A stretch of DNA of 64,000 nucleotides from Dehalobacter sp. CP (lineage in GTDB: Bacteria; Bacillota_B; Desulfitobacteriia; Desulfitobacteriales; Syntrophobotulaceae): NCBI GenBank assembly GCA_009910795.1, contig VMEE01000091.1, forward strand, positions 10,782 to 74,781, written 5' to 3'. Positions 45,671-57,431 of the stretch are shown here, in pieces (the stretch's first letter is position 1; each line of letters begins with the position of its first letter). The translations under genes and the position numbers were made by a program. The notes beneath the pieces were generated by a model that ran no database searches, was not told the origin of the DNA, and saw only the letters and a list, made by a program, of their open reading frames with translations.

Positions 45671-47002
45671 GTGCGGGTAGTCATTGTGGGAGCTGGAAAG
45701 GTTGGTTTCAGTCTGGCGCAGTACCTCGTTGATGAAGACCATGATGTCATTGTTATTGAGGAGGATGAAATACGCCGGAATATTATCCAGAACAGCCTTG
45801 ACGTCATGACTATTCAAGGGAATGGAGCGAGCCCCAGGGTCTTGATGAACGCGGATGTCCGGTCAGCAGACTTGATGATTGCTGTCACCGACAGTGATGA
45901 AGTGAACATGGTGGCGTGTATGGCAGCGAAACAGGCTGGAATACATCAAACAATCGCCCGAATCCGCAATAGCGAATATATTGGTAAAGAGGAAGCCGAA
46001 TTCCATTGTTCTTTGGGAATCGATCTGACGATTAACCCTGAGCATGTTACCGCGGTTGAAATAAGCAGGATCTTATTTATTCCGGCGGCACTGGAGGTCG
46101 AGGACTTTGCCGAGGGTAAGGTCAGGTTGTTGGAAGTAAGGATCCGGCCAGAATCACCGCATACAAATATTCCGATTTCCGAACTGGATCTTCCGAAGGA
46201 TATTTTAATTGTTGGTATCCTGCGTAAAAACAGGATGATCATACCAAACGGCGCGGAGATGCTGAAGCCAAGCGATAATGTTTTTCTTGTCGGCGATCCG
46301 CAAGCTTTAAATGAGATCCAGGATGAGTTTGCCGAAAAGATGGTCCCGGTTAAGAGAGTCATGATCATCGGAGCTGGCCGAATTGGCCGCAATCTGGCCA
46401 TTCTGCTCGAAAAGGCAGGTATGATCGTCAAGGTGATCGACAAGAATCCGGAACGGTGTCAGGCTTTGGCCAAAAACCTCAAAAAGGGAACTGTTTACTG
46501 CGGAGAAGGAACCGATATTGATCTGCTGATGGAAGAAGGGGTCGGCGATGCCGATGCCGTGGTCTGCCTGACAGATGACGATAAGCTGAATCTGCTTCTG
46601 GCCCTGATGGCCAAAGATCTGGGTGCCCAGAAAACAATTTGCCGGGTAGGAAGAACGGAGTATATTCCCCTGATGGAAAAGGTAGGCGTGGATTCTGTCT
46701 TATCGCCAAGATTGATCACGGCCGGTTTTATTCTGGGCCAGGTTCGCAGGGGTAAATTTATTTCCGTGGCTCTGCTGGAAGGGGCCAAAGCGCAGGCAAT
46801 GGAAATCGGCATATCTCCGACGTCCAAAGTTGCCGGCAAGAAGCTGAAGGAAGTCAGGTTTCCCCACAATTGTCTGGTTGGAGCAGTCCTGCATCAAGGC
46901 CGGGTCTACGTGCCAAACGGTGAATCCGTTCTGATGCCCGGTGACCAGGCGATAATCTTTGCACTGCCTGATACGATCATTAAGGTCAATAAATTCTTTT
47001 AA
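45671..47002 (+). CDS. trkA: Trk system potassium uptake protein TrkA
   Basis: TrkA is the cytoplasmic gating ring of the Trk/Ktr potassium channel. The 443-aa protein is a double unit: two NAD(H)-binding RCK_N domains (VVIVGAGKVGFSLAQYL at residue 2 and VMIIGAGRIGRNLAILL at about residue 220), each followed by an RCK_C domain. The start is the GTG at 45671 after CCGGAGGGG; an open frame from 45623 lacks a ribosome site. trkH follows 15 bases later. Confidence 0.95.
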   Translation: MRVVIVGAGKVGFSLAQYLVDEDHDVIVIEEDEIRRNIIQNSLDVMTIQGNGASPRVLMNADVRSADLMIAVTDSDEVNMVACMAAKQAGIHQTIARIRNSEYIGKEEAEFHCSLGIDLTINPEHVTAVEISRILFIPAALEVEDFAEGKVRLLEVRIRPESPHTNIPISELDLPKDILIVGILRKNRMIIPNGAEMLKPSDNVFLVGDPQALNEIQDEFAEKMVPVKRVMIIGAGRIGRNLAILLEKAGMIVKVIDKNPERCQALAKNLKKGTVYCGEGTDIDLLMEEGVGDADAVVCLTDDDKLNLLLALMAKDLGAQKTICRVGRTEYIPLMEKVGVDSVLSPRLITAGFILGQVRRGKFISVALLEGAKAQAMEIGISPTSKVAGKKLKEVRFPHNCLVGAVLHQGRVYVPNGESVLMPGDQAIIFALPDTIIKVNKFF

Positions 47003-47017
47003 CGGAGAATCAGGATC

Positions 47018-48472
47018 ATGAATTTTACGCTACTGGAAAATATCTTGGGAAGGCTCTTGATTGCCTACAGTTTCGCCATGGTTGTTCCGATTGCTGTTGC
47101 ACTGTTCTTTCAGGAGAAGGTCGGCTGGGCTTTTCTAATTTCTTTTTGCATTACCGTCATTGTCGGAACAGTTATGCGCCTGCACGGAAAAGTTGAAGGC
47201 AAAATCGGCGTGCGGGAAGGCTTTGCAGTTGTCGGGGGAGCCTGGATTTTTGCGTCGCTGTTTGGGGCGCTGCCTTTTATTATTTCCGGCGTTGTTCCGA
47301 CCTATATTGATGCGTTATTCGAAGTGGTTTCCGGTCTGACAACGACGGGATCAAGCGTATTGAGTAATCTGGAGGTTCTGCCCAGGAGCATTCTTTTCTG
47401 GCGCAGCCTGACCCACTGGATGGGCGGGATGGGGATCATCGTGATGTTTATTGTACTCCTCCCGAACCTTGGCATTGGGGCAGTCCACATCTTTAACTCC
47501 GAAGTCCCGGGACCGATTTCCGAGAAGATTGTTCCGAAAATCAAAGATACCGCACTGATTCTCTGGGGGATCTACGCAGGGCTTACAGTGGCGACGATTG
47601 TGCTGCTGTTGTTCGCGGGGATGTCCCTTTTTGATGCGGTGAACCATGCTTTCGCCACTGTGGCGACAGGCGGCTTCTCCACGCGCTCGGCAAGTATTGC
47701 TGCCTACAATTCTTTTCCTATTGAGCTTGTTCTGACCATTTTTATGTTTATCGCAGGTTCAAACTTCAGTCTTTTCGTTCAGGTTTGGCGGAAACGTTCT
47801 TTGCGTCCGCTCAAAGATATGGAATTAAAATATTATTTTTCAATAGTTATTGTGTCTACACTCATTATCACCGGTTCGCTTGTCATCCAGCAGGGCTGGG
47901 AATCACTTGCGGCTCTGAGACATTCCGTCTTTCAAGTGGTGGCGCTGATGACGACTACCGGATTTTCATCTGCTGATTTTGACCAGTGGTCAGGGCTGGC
48001 GAAATTGATTTTATTTTTTTTAATGTTCATCGGGGCGAGTGCCGGATCCACTGCCGGCGGTTTAAAAGTGTCCAGAGTAATTTTATTGGTCAAAATGGGC
48101 CTGGCGCAGCTCAGACAAGCGATCCATCCGCGCCTGGTAGTCAATATTGTTGTTCAGGATAGAGTGATTGACACGACAGTGCTGAGTAATGTGGGGCGGT
48201 TTTTCTTCGTTTACTTCCTGACGTTTGCTATCGGGTCTATTCTTTTGGCCGGTACAGGTCTGGAGCCTTTTGATGCGATGTCGGCAGTTATTGCGAATCT
48301 CAGCAACGTTGGACCAGGATTTGGCGTGGTCGGACCGATGTTTACCTATGCACCGATCGAACCTTTCGGGAAAATTGTTTTGACAGCGTGTATGCTGCTG
48401 GGCAGGCTGGAACTCTTTACCCTGCTGGTCTTTCTGACGCCGGAGTTTTGGAAATCGAAAAAAAGCTGGTAA
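47018..48472 (+). CDS. trkH: Trk system potassium uptake protein TrkH
   Basis: TrkH is the ion-conducting membrane subunit. The 484-aa protein has four repeats of helix-pore loop-helix, whose filter sequences can be read as LTTTGSSVL, VATGGFST, MTTTGFSSAD and LSNVGPGFG. The membrane partner of the trkA gene just upstream, it imports K+ at the cytoplasmic membrane. A terminator follows. Confidence 0.95.
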   Translation: MNFTLLENILGRLLIAYSFAMVVPIAVALFFQEKVGWAFLISFCITVIVGTVMRLHGKVEGKIGVREGFAVVGGAWIFASLFGALPFIISGVVPTYIDALFEVVSGLTTTGSSVLSNLEVLPRSILFWRSLTHWMGGMGIIVMFIVLLPNLGIGAVHIFNSEVPGPISEKIVPKIKDTALILWGIYAGLTVATIVLLLFAGMSLFDAVNHAFATVATGGFSTRSASIAAYNSFPIELVLTIFMFIAGSNFSLFVQVWRKRSLRPLKDMELKYYFSIVIVSTLIITGSLVIQQGWESLAALRHSVFQVVALMTTTGFSSADFDQWSGLAKLILFFLMFIGASAGSTAGGLKVSRVILLVKMGLAQLRQAIHPRLVVNIVVQDRVIDTTVLSNVGRFFFVYFLTFAIGSILLAGTGLEPFDAMSAVIANLSNVGPGFGVVGPMFTYAPIEPFGKIVLTACMLLGRLELFTLLVFLTPEFWKSKKSW

Positions 48473-48492
48473 GCTGCTGGTAAGCTTATCTC

Positions 48493-48520
48493 AAAAAACT
48501 GGCTACGGCCAGTTTTTTTG
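48493..48520 (+). terminator. Rho-independent terminator after trkH
   Basis: AAAAAACTGGC (48493-48503) pairs perfectly with GCCAGTTTTTT (48508-48518) around the loop TACG, and the T-run completes it. Confidence 0.93.
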
Positions 48521-48630
48521 ATGGTGGCCTAATGCCGAACGAAGATTCTGTGAATATGAATTGCCTAATGAAAAAAACATGCGCAAACAAACAAAAACAT
48601 GTTAAAATAAAACATAAAAACAAACAAATA

Positions 48631-48644
48631 TGTTCATTTGAACA
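48631..48644. promoter_or_regulatory. Palindrome upstream of the glycolytic operon
   Basis: TGTTCATTTGAACA has 6-bp arms around TT and lies about 110 bp before pgk. It could be an operator. It is unlike the LexA box (arm order is reversed), and I can see no CggR-type operator. Confidence 0.35.
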
Positions 48645-48756
48645 GAAGGAATCCGGGAAATGATATTCTGAGCATACGACCGAATAAGAAAATAAGGGAA
48701 AAGGGAAACTAAACGTGTTCTCCAAACATATGAAAGAAAAAGAGGGAGATATAACG

Positions 48757-49950
48757 ATGAATAAAATCGGAATCGATGAAATAGACGTAAAGGGAAAGTG
48801 TGTTTTCGTACGCGTGGATTTTAATGTGCCGATGGACGATCAGCAAAATATTACGGATGATACCAGAATCAGGGCTGCACTTCCGACGATCCGTTATCTG
48901 AAAGAAAACGGTGCTAAAGTCATTTTGGCTTCCCACCTCGGAAGACCCAAAGGCAAAGTCAATCCCAAATATTCACTGGCACCTGCAGCAGCCCATTTAA
49001 GCATTCTGCTGGGCACGGAAGTGAAGCTCGCTCCTGATTGCATCGGGCCCAAGGTTGCAGCGCTGGTTGAACATATGGAAGATGGGCAGGTTCTGCTTCT
49101 GGAAAATGTCAGATTTCATGAGGAAGAGGAAAAGAATGATCCTGATTTTGCACGCAGCCTGGCCGGCTTAGCTGATATCTACGTGAATGACGCGTTTGGA
49201 GCGGCGCACCGGGCGCATGCCTCAACGGAAGGGATAGCCCAATATATGCCTGCTTATGCCGGATTCTTGATGAAAAAAGAAGTGGACATCCTTGGCCAGG
49301 TGCTCGGTCAGCCGACCAGACCATTTGTTGCGATTATTGGTGGAGCAAAGGTCAGTGATAAAATTGGTGTCATAGAAAATCTGCTGAAAAAGGTGGATGT
49401 TCTGATCATCGGAGGCGGGATGGCTAATACGTTCCTGAAGGCCCGGGGCCTGGAAGTCGGGAAATCACTGATTGAAGAGGACAAGGTGGAACTGGCCGCC
49501 GAACTTCTCCGGCAGGCCGAAAGTACCGGCGTAAAACTGATGCTCCCGCAGGATGTAGTCGTTACGCGGGAATTCAAAGCGGACGCCCCGTTCAGAGTTG
49601 CAGAGGTCTCCAATATTCTTCCGGAAGAAATGGCTTTGGATATTGGCCCGGCAAGTGCTGAATTATTTGCAGAGGCGATTCTGCCTGCGAAGACTGTCAT
49701 ATGGAACGGCCCGATGGGCGTATTTGAAATGGAAAACTTTGCGCGGGGCACGGAACAAATCGCGCTGGCGATGGCTAGATGCCAGGGAACAACGATTGTC
49801 GGAGGCGGGGACTCTGTTGCTGCTGTGGAAAAAGTAGGTGTGGCAGAAAAACTGACGCATATTTCTACCGGAGGGGGCGCTTCGCTCGAATTCCTGGAAG
49901 GAAAGATTCTGCCGGGTGTAGCAGTATTAAAAGAAAAAACTGAAAACTGA
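48757..49950 (+). CDS. pgk: Phosphoglycerate kinase
   Basis: Pgk makes ATP from 1,3-bisphosphoglycerate in glycolysis. The start is the ATG at 48757 after AGAGGGAGAT, giving 397 aa, the usual length; the frame extends upstream to 48715 without a ribosome site. Motifs include VDFNVPMD (residues 19-26), SHLGRPKGK and the C-terminal nucleotide site [12 protein letters not shown], with [13 protein letters not shown] near the end. It is first in pgk-tpiA-gpmI-eno. Confidence 0.97.
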   Translation: MNKIGIDEIDVKGKCVFVRVDFNVPMDDQQNITDDTRIRAALPTIRYLKENGAKVILASHLGRPKGKVNPKYSLAPAAAHLSILLGTEVKLAPDCIGPKVAALVEHMEDGQVLLLENVRFHEEEEKNDPDFARSLAGLADIYVNDAFGAAHRAHASTEGIAQYMPAYAGFLMKKEVDILGQVLGQPTRPFVAIIGGAKVSDKIGVIENLLKKVDVLIIGGGMANTFLKARGLEVGKSLIEEDKVELAAELLRQAESTGVKLMLPQDVVVTREFKADAPFRVAEVSNILPEEMALDIGPASAELFAEAILPAKTVIWNGPMGVFEMENFARGTEQIALAMARCQGTTIVGGGDSVAAVEKVGVAEKLTHISTGGGASLEFLEGKILPGVAVLKEKTEN

Positions 49951-50036
49951 AATTGACTCAATATCACAAAATAAGATATAAAAATATCAGGCATAGGAAT
50001 ATATTACAGATAAAAAAGCTATGGGAGGGGTCTCTG

Positions 50037-50801
50037 ATGACAAGAAAGCCGATCATTGCGGGCAATTGGAAGATGTATAAGACAGTGCAGGAAGCCAAAG
50101 ATTTTGCCGCGGGACTGTTGGAAAATTTAGAGAAACTGGAAAATGGAACAAACGCGGAAATCGTGATTTGTGCACCGTTTACTGCACTGGCTGCCTTAAA
50201 GGATGAACTTGAAGAGAGTATCATTCATATTGGCGCCCAAAATATGTATTATGAAACACAGGGCGCGTATACCGGGGAGATATCACCGCTTATGCTGACA
50301 GACTTAGCCTGTACCTATGTGATTATCGGGCACTCGGAACGCAGGGAATATTTTAAAGAAGATGACGCGCTTATAGCCAAAAAAGTCAAGACCGCGCTGA
50401 ACTTTGGACTAACGCCAATTCTGTGTGTCGGTGAGAACCTGGCTTTGAGAGAAGCAGGTCAGGCCCTGGTCTTTGTACAAGGGCAGGTTGAGAATGCCCT
50501 CAGGGAGTTGAGTCCTGAAGAAATCAGAAAGATTGTTGTTGCATATGAACCCATTTGGGCTATCGGAACAGGCAGGACAGCATCTCCGCAGGATGCCCAG
50601 GAAATGTGTGCCGCAATCCGTACCACCCTGGCGAGGCTCGCCGCTGAAGCCTCTCAGGAAATACGAATTTTATACGGTGGAAGTGTCAAGGCTTCCAATA
50701 TCGCCGAACTGATGGATCAGCCGGATATTGATGGTGCGCTGGTCGGCGGAGCAAGTCTGGACTTCCTTGGATTTACTGAACTGATTGGCAGCGTGAGGTG
50801 A
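50037..50801 (+). CDS. tpiA: Triose-phosphate isomerase
   Basis: TpiA interconverts dihydroxyacetone phosphate and glyceraldehyde 3-phosphate. From the ATG at 50037 (GGGAGGGG before it) the TIM-barrel protein has 254 aa. Substrate-binding Asn and Lys are in AGNWKMYK (residues 8-15), the catalytic histidine in IIGHSERREYF and the catalytic glutamate in VAYEPIWAIGTG. The phosphate loop YGGSVKASN is intact. The open frame extends upstream to 49953, but the extra residues are foreign to the family. Confidence 0.97.
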   Translation: MTRKPIIAGNWKMYKTVQEAKDFAAGLLENLEKLENGTNAEIVICAPFTALAALKDELEESIIHIGAQNMYYETQGAYTGEISPLMLTDLACTYVIIGHSERREYFKEDDALIAKKVKTALNFGLTPILCVGENLALREAGQALVFVQGQVENALRELSPEEIRKIVVAYEPIWAIGTGRTASPQDAQEMCAAIRTTLARLAAEASQEIRILYGGSVKASNIAELMDQPDIDGALVGGASLDFLGFTELIGSVR

Positions 50802-50806
50802 TTTTG

Positions 50807-52357
50807 ATGTCCGAGGCAACAGGGAGGCCGCTCCTGCTGATGATCCTGGACGGTTGGGGCTGTAGCAAAGAAAAGAATGGAAATGCAACGCTGCTTGCAA
50901 AGATCCCGAATTTTTCCCGTTTGCAGGAAAGTTACCCGCATACGCTGCTTAACGCTTCGGGTGCTGCAGTGGGATTGCCGGAAGGACAAATGGGCAATTC
51001 GGAGGTCGGCCACTTAAACATTGGCGCCGGCCGGGTCGTCTATCAGGAACTGACACGGATATTCAAGGCAATTGACGAAGGAGACCTTGTCAAGAATGAA
51101 GTGCTGCACGAAGCAATGACCCGGGCCAGGGATTCCGGAAAAGCTTTTCACTTGCTGGGGCTGCTTTCGGACGGTGGTGTCCATTCCCATATCCGTCATT
51201 TGTTTGCATTACTGGACATGGCGGTTGAGGCCGGGGTAGAGAAGATTTATGTTCATCCGGTTCTTGACGGCAGAGATGTTCTTCCCCAAAGCGCCAAGGA
51301 ATTTATCCGGCAGCTGGAAAATAAACTGAAACAGCTTGGCAGAGGAAAAATTGCTACAGTGAGTGGGCGTTATTATGTGATGGACAGGGATAAGCGCTGG
51401 GACAGAGTCGAGAAAGCATATAAAGCCCTTGTAACCGGAGAGGGGCCGATGGCCTGCAATGCTCTGGCAGCTGTAGAGAATGCTTATGACAAAAAGATTG
51501 TCGATGAGTTTGTTGACCCGACCGTAATTGCGGATGAATCAGGCCGTCCAGTGGCGGTCATTGAAGATGGCGACAGTGTGCTTTTCTTTAATTTTCGGGC
51601 AGACCGGGCCAGAGAAATCACCCGGGCGTTTATTGAAGAAAATTTTGAAGGTTTTATACGGACAAACCGTCCCCGGGTGCATTATGTCTGCCTTACCGAG
51701 TACGATGCCAACTTTGACTGTCCGGTGGCTTTTCCGCCGCAAAACCTTGAGAATACACTTGGCGAGGCGCTGGCAGCCAAAGGTCTAAGGCAGCTTCGCA
51801 TCGCTGAAACAGAAAAATATGCGCATGTAACATTCTTTTTCAATGGTGGAATAGAGGAACCTGAAGATGGAGAAGACCGCTGTCTGATTCCGTCACCGGG
51901 AGTGTCTACCTACAACCTGCAGCCGGAAATGAGCGCCTATGGCGTCACCGAGGCCCTGCTTTCCAAACTGCGGGAAGATCAATATGATGTAATTGTTTTA
52001 AATTTTGCTAACGCCGATATGGTCGGACATACCGGATATCTTCTAGCGGCAGTCAAGGCCTTGGAAGCTGTCGATGTTTGTATCGGGAAGATCGTTGACG
52101 CGGTTCAGGCCAAAGGCGGGACTGTGTTAATTACTTCGGACCATGGAAATGCTGAGTGCATGATTGATCAGGAAACAAATTCACCGTTTACAGCGCATAC
52201 GACCAATAAGGTACCGTTCATTCTGGTGAATGATACGTATAAAGACCGCACCCTCCGGGAGGGAGGAAGTCTCTGCGATATTGCACCGACGATGCTGAAG
52301 CTGCTGAAGCTTGATATTCCGGCGGAAATGACCGGCAAATCCTTGCTTTTAGACTAA
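50807..52357 (+). CDS. gpmI: 2,3-bisphosphoglycerate-independent phosphoglycerate mutase
   Basis: GpmI interconverts 3- and 2-phosphoglycerate with two Mn ions and a phosphoserine intermediate. The 516-aa protein has LMILDGWGCS near the N-terminus, the phospho-acceptor serine in MGNSEVGHLNIGAG (about residue 65), HSHIRHLFALLD, and the second metal cluster ITSDHGNAECM and TAHTTNKVP. The ATG at 50807 follows GAGGTG; a GTG at 50798 is in frame. It starts just after the tpiA stop. Confidence 0.97.
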   Translation: MSEATGRPLLLMILDGWGCSKEKNGNATLLAKIPNFSRLQESYPHTLLNASGAAVGLPEGQMGNSEVGHLNIGAGRVVYQELTRIFKAIDEGDLVKNEVLHEAMTRARDSGKAFHLLGLLSDGGVHSHIRHLFALLDMAVEAGVEKIYVHPVLDGRDVLPQSAKEFIRQLENKLKQLGRGKIATVSGRYYVMDRDKRWDRVEKAYKALVTGEGPMACNALAAVENAYDKKIVDEFVDPTVIADESGRPVAVIEDGDSVLFFNFRADRAREITRAFIEENFEGFIRTNRPRVHYVCLTEYDANFDCPVAFPPQNLENTLGEALAAKGLRQLRIAETEKYAHVTFFFNGGIEEPEDGEDRCLIPSPGVSTYNLQPEMSAYGVTEALLSKLREDQYDVIVLNFANADMVGHTGYLLAAVKALEAVDVCIGKIVDAVQAKGGTVLITSDHGNAECMIDQETNSPFTAHTTNKVPFILVNDTYKDRTLREGGSLCDIAPTMLKLLKLDIPAEMTGKSLLLD

Positions 52358-52412
52358 GTATCCATGACAAACAAATCCAGGTGTATACCCGGTACTAAGG
52401 TACTAGCAATAG

Positions 52413-53729
<1,317 letters not shown>

Positions 53730-53948
53730 TCAGTCCTGGGTCCATCCACAATCGGCTATGGGCATTCCATCCGCAATAATCGGCTATTCAGGCCGTATTC
53801 TCTTGCGTCAGCACTAGGGCTGTGCTAAAATAGCAATACTGACCATAATCAGACAAACATGCTATTTTATGCCGACCAGGGAAACATATGCTGTAAATCG
53901 TTAAAGCCGGGTAAAATAACGGTTTAAACCTTTGAGGGAGGTGAAAAT
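53730..53948. other. Gap between eno and secG with short repeats
   Basis: The 219 bases hold no gene. AATCGGCTAT occurs twice (about 53750 and 53779), AGCAC-tagggctt-GTGCT style arms lie at 53810-53826, and AAAATAGCA (53827-53835) is complementary to TGCTATTTT (53860-53868). One of these may terminate the glycolytic transcript, but none has a clear T-run. Confidence 0.4.
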
Positions 53949-54179
53949 ATGACAATAGCAATCGTTGTAATTTTAATTATCAGTTCTCTCGGGTTAATCG
54001 CCACAGTTCTGCTGCAGCCAGGAAAAAGCGCTGGTCTTTCCGGTTCGATTACCGGAGCGGGTGAGCAATTTTTCGGTAAGGCTGCCAAAGGAAAGGAAGG
54101 CTTATTCGCCAAATTTGGTGTTGTATTTGCCGTTTTGTTCCTTGTAAGTTCGCTAGGGCTGACCATGTTTTTAAAATAA
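53949..54179 (+). CDS. secG: Preprotein translocase subunit SecG
   Basis: SecG assists protein export through SecYE. The 76-aa protein has two membrane helices (residues 3-22 and about 54-73), joined by the loop that carries the family pattern LQPGKSAGLSGSITGAGEQF. The ATG follows GGGAGGTG. As in many Firmicutes it lies after eno and upstream of smpB, although the usual rnr gene between secG and smpB is absent here. Confidence 0.94.
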   Translation: MTIAIVVILIISSLGLIATVLLQPGKSAGLSGSITGAGEQFFGKAAKGKEGLFAKFGVVFAVLFLVSSLGLTMFLK

Positions 54180-54308
54180 GATAACAGCAAGATCCCGTGC
54201 CCTGCAGATTTATCCGTAATTGTGCGGATTATTCGGTATAAAATAAGGTCAACACACCAGGCTACGTGGAACATACTTCGTGTGGTTATTTATTAGGAGG
54301 TAGTAGGA

Positions 54309-56318
54309 ATGGATTTCTCACAGATACCCTTATTGGGTGTAGGAGCAGGAATTATCGGACTGCTCATGGCATTGTTTTTTGCAAAAAGTGTACTTAAGGA
54401 AAGCGCCGGAAATGACAAAATGAAAGAAATATCCAAAGCGATTCAAGTTGGCGCGATGGCTTATCTAAACCGTCAATACAGAACGCTTATTCCGATTGTT
54501 ATCATTATTTTTATTGCTTTATTTGCGTTAAAAGGTAACGCTGCGGCACCACTGTCCTTCTTGGTTGGTGCAGTAGCTTCAGGTGCTGCAGGTTATGTCG
54601 GCATGGGGATTACGACCAGAGCCAATGCCCGTACAACAGAAGCTGCCCGTACCAGTTTGAACAAAGCACTCGGCGTGTCATTCCGCGCAGGCGCAGTTAT
54701 GGGATTTTCAGTGGCTGGTCTGGGTCTGTTAGGTGTTGCCGGGCTGTTTATGATCTTTGGTGATGCTGAAACAATCAATTCCTTTGCTTTTGGCGCAAGT
54801 GCGATTGCACTGTTTGCCCGTGTCGGTGGAGGTATCTTTACCAAGGCTGCTGACGTTGGAGCTGACCTTGTAGGGAAGGTTGAAGCCGGAATTCCTGAAG
54901 ATGATCCGCGTAACCCGGCAGTTATTGCTGATAATGTCGGTGACAACGTTGGTGATACAGCAGGTATGGGTGCCGACTTGTTTGAATCTTATGCTGCAAC
55001 CGCCATTTCCGGCATGCTGATCGGCTTTTCGGTCTTCGGCGGTCATGGCATTGGGGAGTCTATCTTCCTGATTATCGGTGCGATCGGTATTCTTGCCTCG
55101 ATTATTGCCAGCTTCTTTGTGCGCACAGGGGAAAAGGCCAATCCACAGATGGCTCTGAACATGGGCCTTTGGGGAACCAATGTGATTACAGCTATTGGTT
55201 CTTTTGCCGCAGTCCATCTGCTGATGCCGGCAACTTATGTCACAGAATCCGGACTCGTACTCACACCAAACAGGATATTTTTAGCCATTATCTGCGGTCT
55301 TGCAGTAAATATTATCATTGGTTTGATCACGGAGTACTACACATCCAATGAAAAGAAACCGGCTCAGTCGATTGCCAAGGCCTCCGAAACCGGAGCAGCT
55401 ACGAACATCATCACGGGTTTGGCTGTCGGTCTAAAAAGTACAGCTTTGCCGGTCATTACGATTTGTGCTGCGATCCTGGTGGCTTATCAGGTTGCGGGTA
55501 TATATGGCATTGCGATGGCTGCGATGGCGATGCTTTCCACTGCAGGAATCATCGTTGCAATTGACTCTTTCGGACCGGTGGCCGACAATGCCGGCGGTAT
55601 TGCCGAAATGGCTGAACTCGATCCGAGTGTGCGTAAAACAACAGACAAACTTGACGCTGTTGGAAATACCACAGCTGCCGTAGCCAAAGGTTTTGCGATT
55701 GGATCCGCTGCGATTACCGCACTGGCCTTGTTCAACGCATTTGCTGAACTTGCAAACCTTGAAACAATCGATATTCTTGTTCCAACGACGATCATCGGTC
55801 TTTTCATTGGTGCTGCCCTGCCCTTCCTGTTCTCCGCTTTTGCGATGCAGGCGGTAGGCAGAGCTGCGTTTGACATGATTGCTGAAGTCCGCCGCCAGTT
55901 TAGAGAAATCCCCGGACTTATGGAAGGCAAAGCAAAACCTGATTATGCAGCCTGTGTTGATATTTCGACCAAAGCTGCAATCAGACAAATGATCGCTCCT
56001 GGTTTACTGGCCGTATGCACACCGGTACTTGTTGGATTTATTTTAGGCAAGAGCGCCATGGGTGGAATGCTCGCAGGCGGTACATTTGCCGGCTTCCTGA
56101 TGGCCGTATTCATGGCCAACGCCGGCGGGGCCTGGGACAATGCCAAGAAATATATTGAATCCGGACATCATGGCGGTAAGGGGACTCCTGCACACGCTGC
56201 TGCCGTTATCGGCGACACCGTTGGCGATCCGTTCAAAGATACTGCCGGACCGTCCCTGAATGCTTTGATTAAGGTTATGGGAACGATTTCCTTGATCATC
56301 GCTCCTTTCCTTCACTAA
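54309..56318 (+). CDS. hppA: Membrane-bound ion-pumping pyrophosphatase, K+-dependent type
   Basis: HppA hydrolyses pyrophosphate to pump H+ or Na+ across the membrane. The 669-aa protein has about 16 membrane helices and the catalytic stretch [20 protein letters not shown], then [19 protein letters not shown]. The GNTTAA motif (in [15 protein letters not shown]) has alanine where the K+-independent enzymes have lysine, so this is the K+-dependent subfamily, which includes Na+ pumps. Whether it moves Na+, H+ or both is not settled by what I can read. The ATG follows AGGAGG. Confidence 0.96.
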   Translation: MDFSQIPLLGVGAGIIGLLMALFFAKSVLKESAGNDKMKEISKAIQVGAMAYLNRQYRTLIPIVIIIFIALFALKGNAAAPLSFLVGAVASGAAGYVGMGITTRANARTTEAARTSLNKALGVSFRAGAVMGFSVAGLGLLGVAGLFMIFGDAETINSFAFGASAIALFARVGGGIFTKAADVGADLVGKVEAGIPEDDPRNPAVIADNVGDNVGDTAGMGADLFESYAATAISGMLIGFSVFGGHGIGESIFLIIGAIGILASIIASFFVRTGEKANPQMALNMGLWGTNVITAIGSFAAVHLLMPATYVTESGLVLTPNRIFLAIICGLAVNIIIGLITEYYTSNEKKPAQSIAKASETGAATNIITGLAVGLKSTALPVITICAAILVAYQVAGIYGIAMAAMAMLSTAGIIVAIDSFGPVADNAGGIAEMAELDPSVRKTTDKLDAVGNTTAAVAKGFAIGSAAITALALFNAFAELANLETIDILVPTTIIGLFIGAALPFLFSAFAMQAVGRAAFDMIAEVRRQFREIPGLMEGKAKPDYAACVDISTKAAIRQMIAPGLLAVCTPVLVGFILGKSAMGGMLAGGTFAGFLMAVFMANAGGAWDNAKKYIESGHHGGKGTPAHAAAVIGDTVGDPFKDTAGPSLNALIKVMGTISLIIAPFLH

Positions 56319-56360
56319 GAGGTTAGGTCCGTCCAAACAATTGTTTTCAAGTGAAATATA

Positions 56361-56396
56361 TGGAGATGCCTTTAAAGCATCTCCATTTCCATTTTT
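56361..56396 (+). terminator. Rho-independent terminator after hppA
   Basis: GGAGATGC (56362-56369) pairs with GCATCTCC (56377-56384) around a 7-nt loop, followed by ATTTCCATTTTT. Confidence 0.85.
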
Positions 56397-56558
56397 GTAT
56401 GAAATTTTATTTATATTCATTTTATTTATTCTTTAATGACCATCATCGAAGCTTAATTTACCATCATACAATCAAAGACATTGCATTCGGCAAAAAAATC
56501 TGTTTAAATAAACCGATAAGGACATTATTGCCTAATGTTGGCAAGTGGAAGGTAGAAC

Positions 56559-57323
56559 ATGTTTACACGAGAAGAGCTGGTTAAACCTTTTTACTTTTTA
56601 GGCGGAAGGACGGGGGTCCTCCTGATTCACGGCTTTACGGCCTGCCCGATTGACATGAAGCCGCTTGGCGAAAGATTTAAGGATTGGGGATATACAGTTC
56701 AGGCCCCGCTTCTGCCCGGCCATGGAACTTCAGAAGAAGACTTGAAGAAGACATCCTGGCAGGATTGGGAGCGAGCTGTTGCCGAAGCAGCTGAGCAATT
56801 AAAGAAAACATGTCAGAAAGTCCTTGCCGTCGGACATTCCATGGGCGGACTGCTGGCGCTGTCTCTGGCTGCTCAGGGCAGGGTAGACGGTGCAGTCTCC
56901 ATCAATGCCCCGATTATTTATGTTGATGAAAAGCTGCATCAGGCCGAAAGCTTGATCGGGAAAATAGAATATGTTGGCAAGCCGCATAAGACCAATGAGA
57001 TCAGCCTGAACAGCGAGGGACTTCCACACTTTTCCTATATTCAGGTACCGGTAATATCATTTATCTCCTTGAACCAAGCCATTGAACGAATGAAAGGAAA
57101 ATTACCCCAAATCAGCTGTCCGACGCTTATGGTCCAGAGCATGGCTGACGGGACAGTCCATCCGTCCAGCGGCGAATTTATTCAGAAGAGCATCGAAGAC
57201 CGTTATTGCGATGCAGTTTACTGGAAAGATGAGGATCACTATCTGCCGTTGAGCGCAGCGCGGGACGAATTGGCCCGAAAAATACGGGAATTTATAGAAA
57301 AGCGTCAGCTGCTGGTCCCATAG
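56559..57323 (+). CDS. Alpha/beta-hydrolase carboxylesterase (Est30-like)
   Basis: The 254-aa cytoplasmic protein resembles the thermostable Est30/YvaK monoacylglycerol-lipase-like esterases, in bacilli found near secG-rnr-smpB. The oxyanion region LLIHGFTACPIDM (about residues 21-33), nucleophile serine in GHSMGGLLAL (about residue 93), an aspartate in MADGTVHP and the final histidine in DEDHYLPLS complete the triad. The ATG follows TGGAAGG. It lies between hppA and smpB, matching the bacillar order with rnr lost or elsewhere. The physiological ester is unknown. Confidence 0.88.
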   Translation: MFTREELVKPFYFLGGRTGVLLIHGFTACPIDMKPLGERFKDWGYTVQAPLLPGHGTSEEDLKKTSWQDWERAVAEAAEQLKKTCQKVLAVGHSMGGLLALSLAAQGRVDGAVSINAPIIYVDEKLHQAESLIGKIEYVGKPHKTNEISLNSEGLPHFSYIQVPVISFISLNQAIERMKGKLPQISCPTLMVQSMADGTVHPSSGEFIQKSIEDRYCDAVYWKDEDHYLPLSAARDELARKIREFIEKRQLLVP

Positions 57324-57431
57324 GTCGGTTTATTGATTTTTTCTGAAAATAATCTCAAGGAAATACCCATTGCCTGAGCGGTCAACAACGGGTAATATTA
57401 TTAATAGATAAAGCAGCGAGGTGGAAATAGA

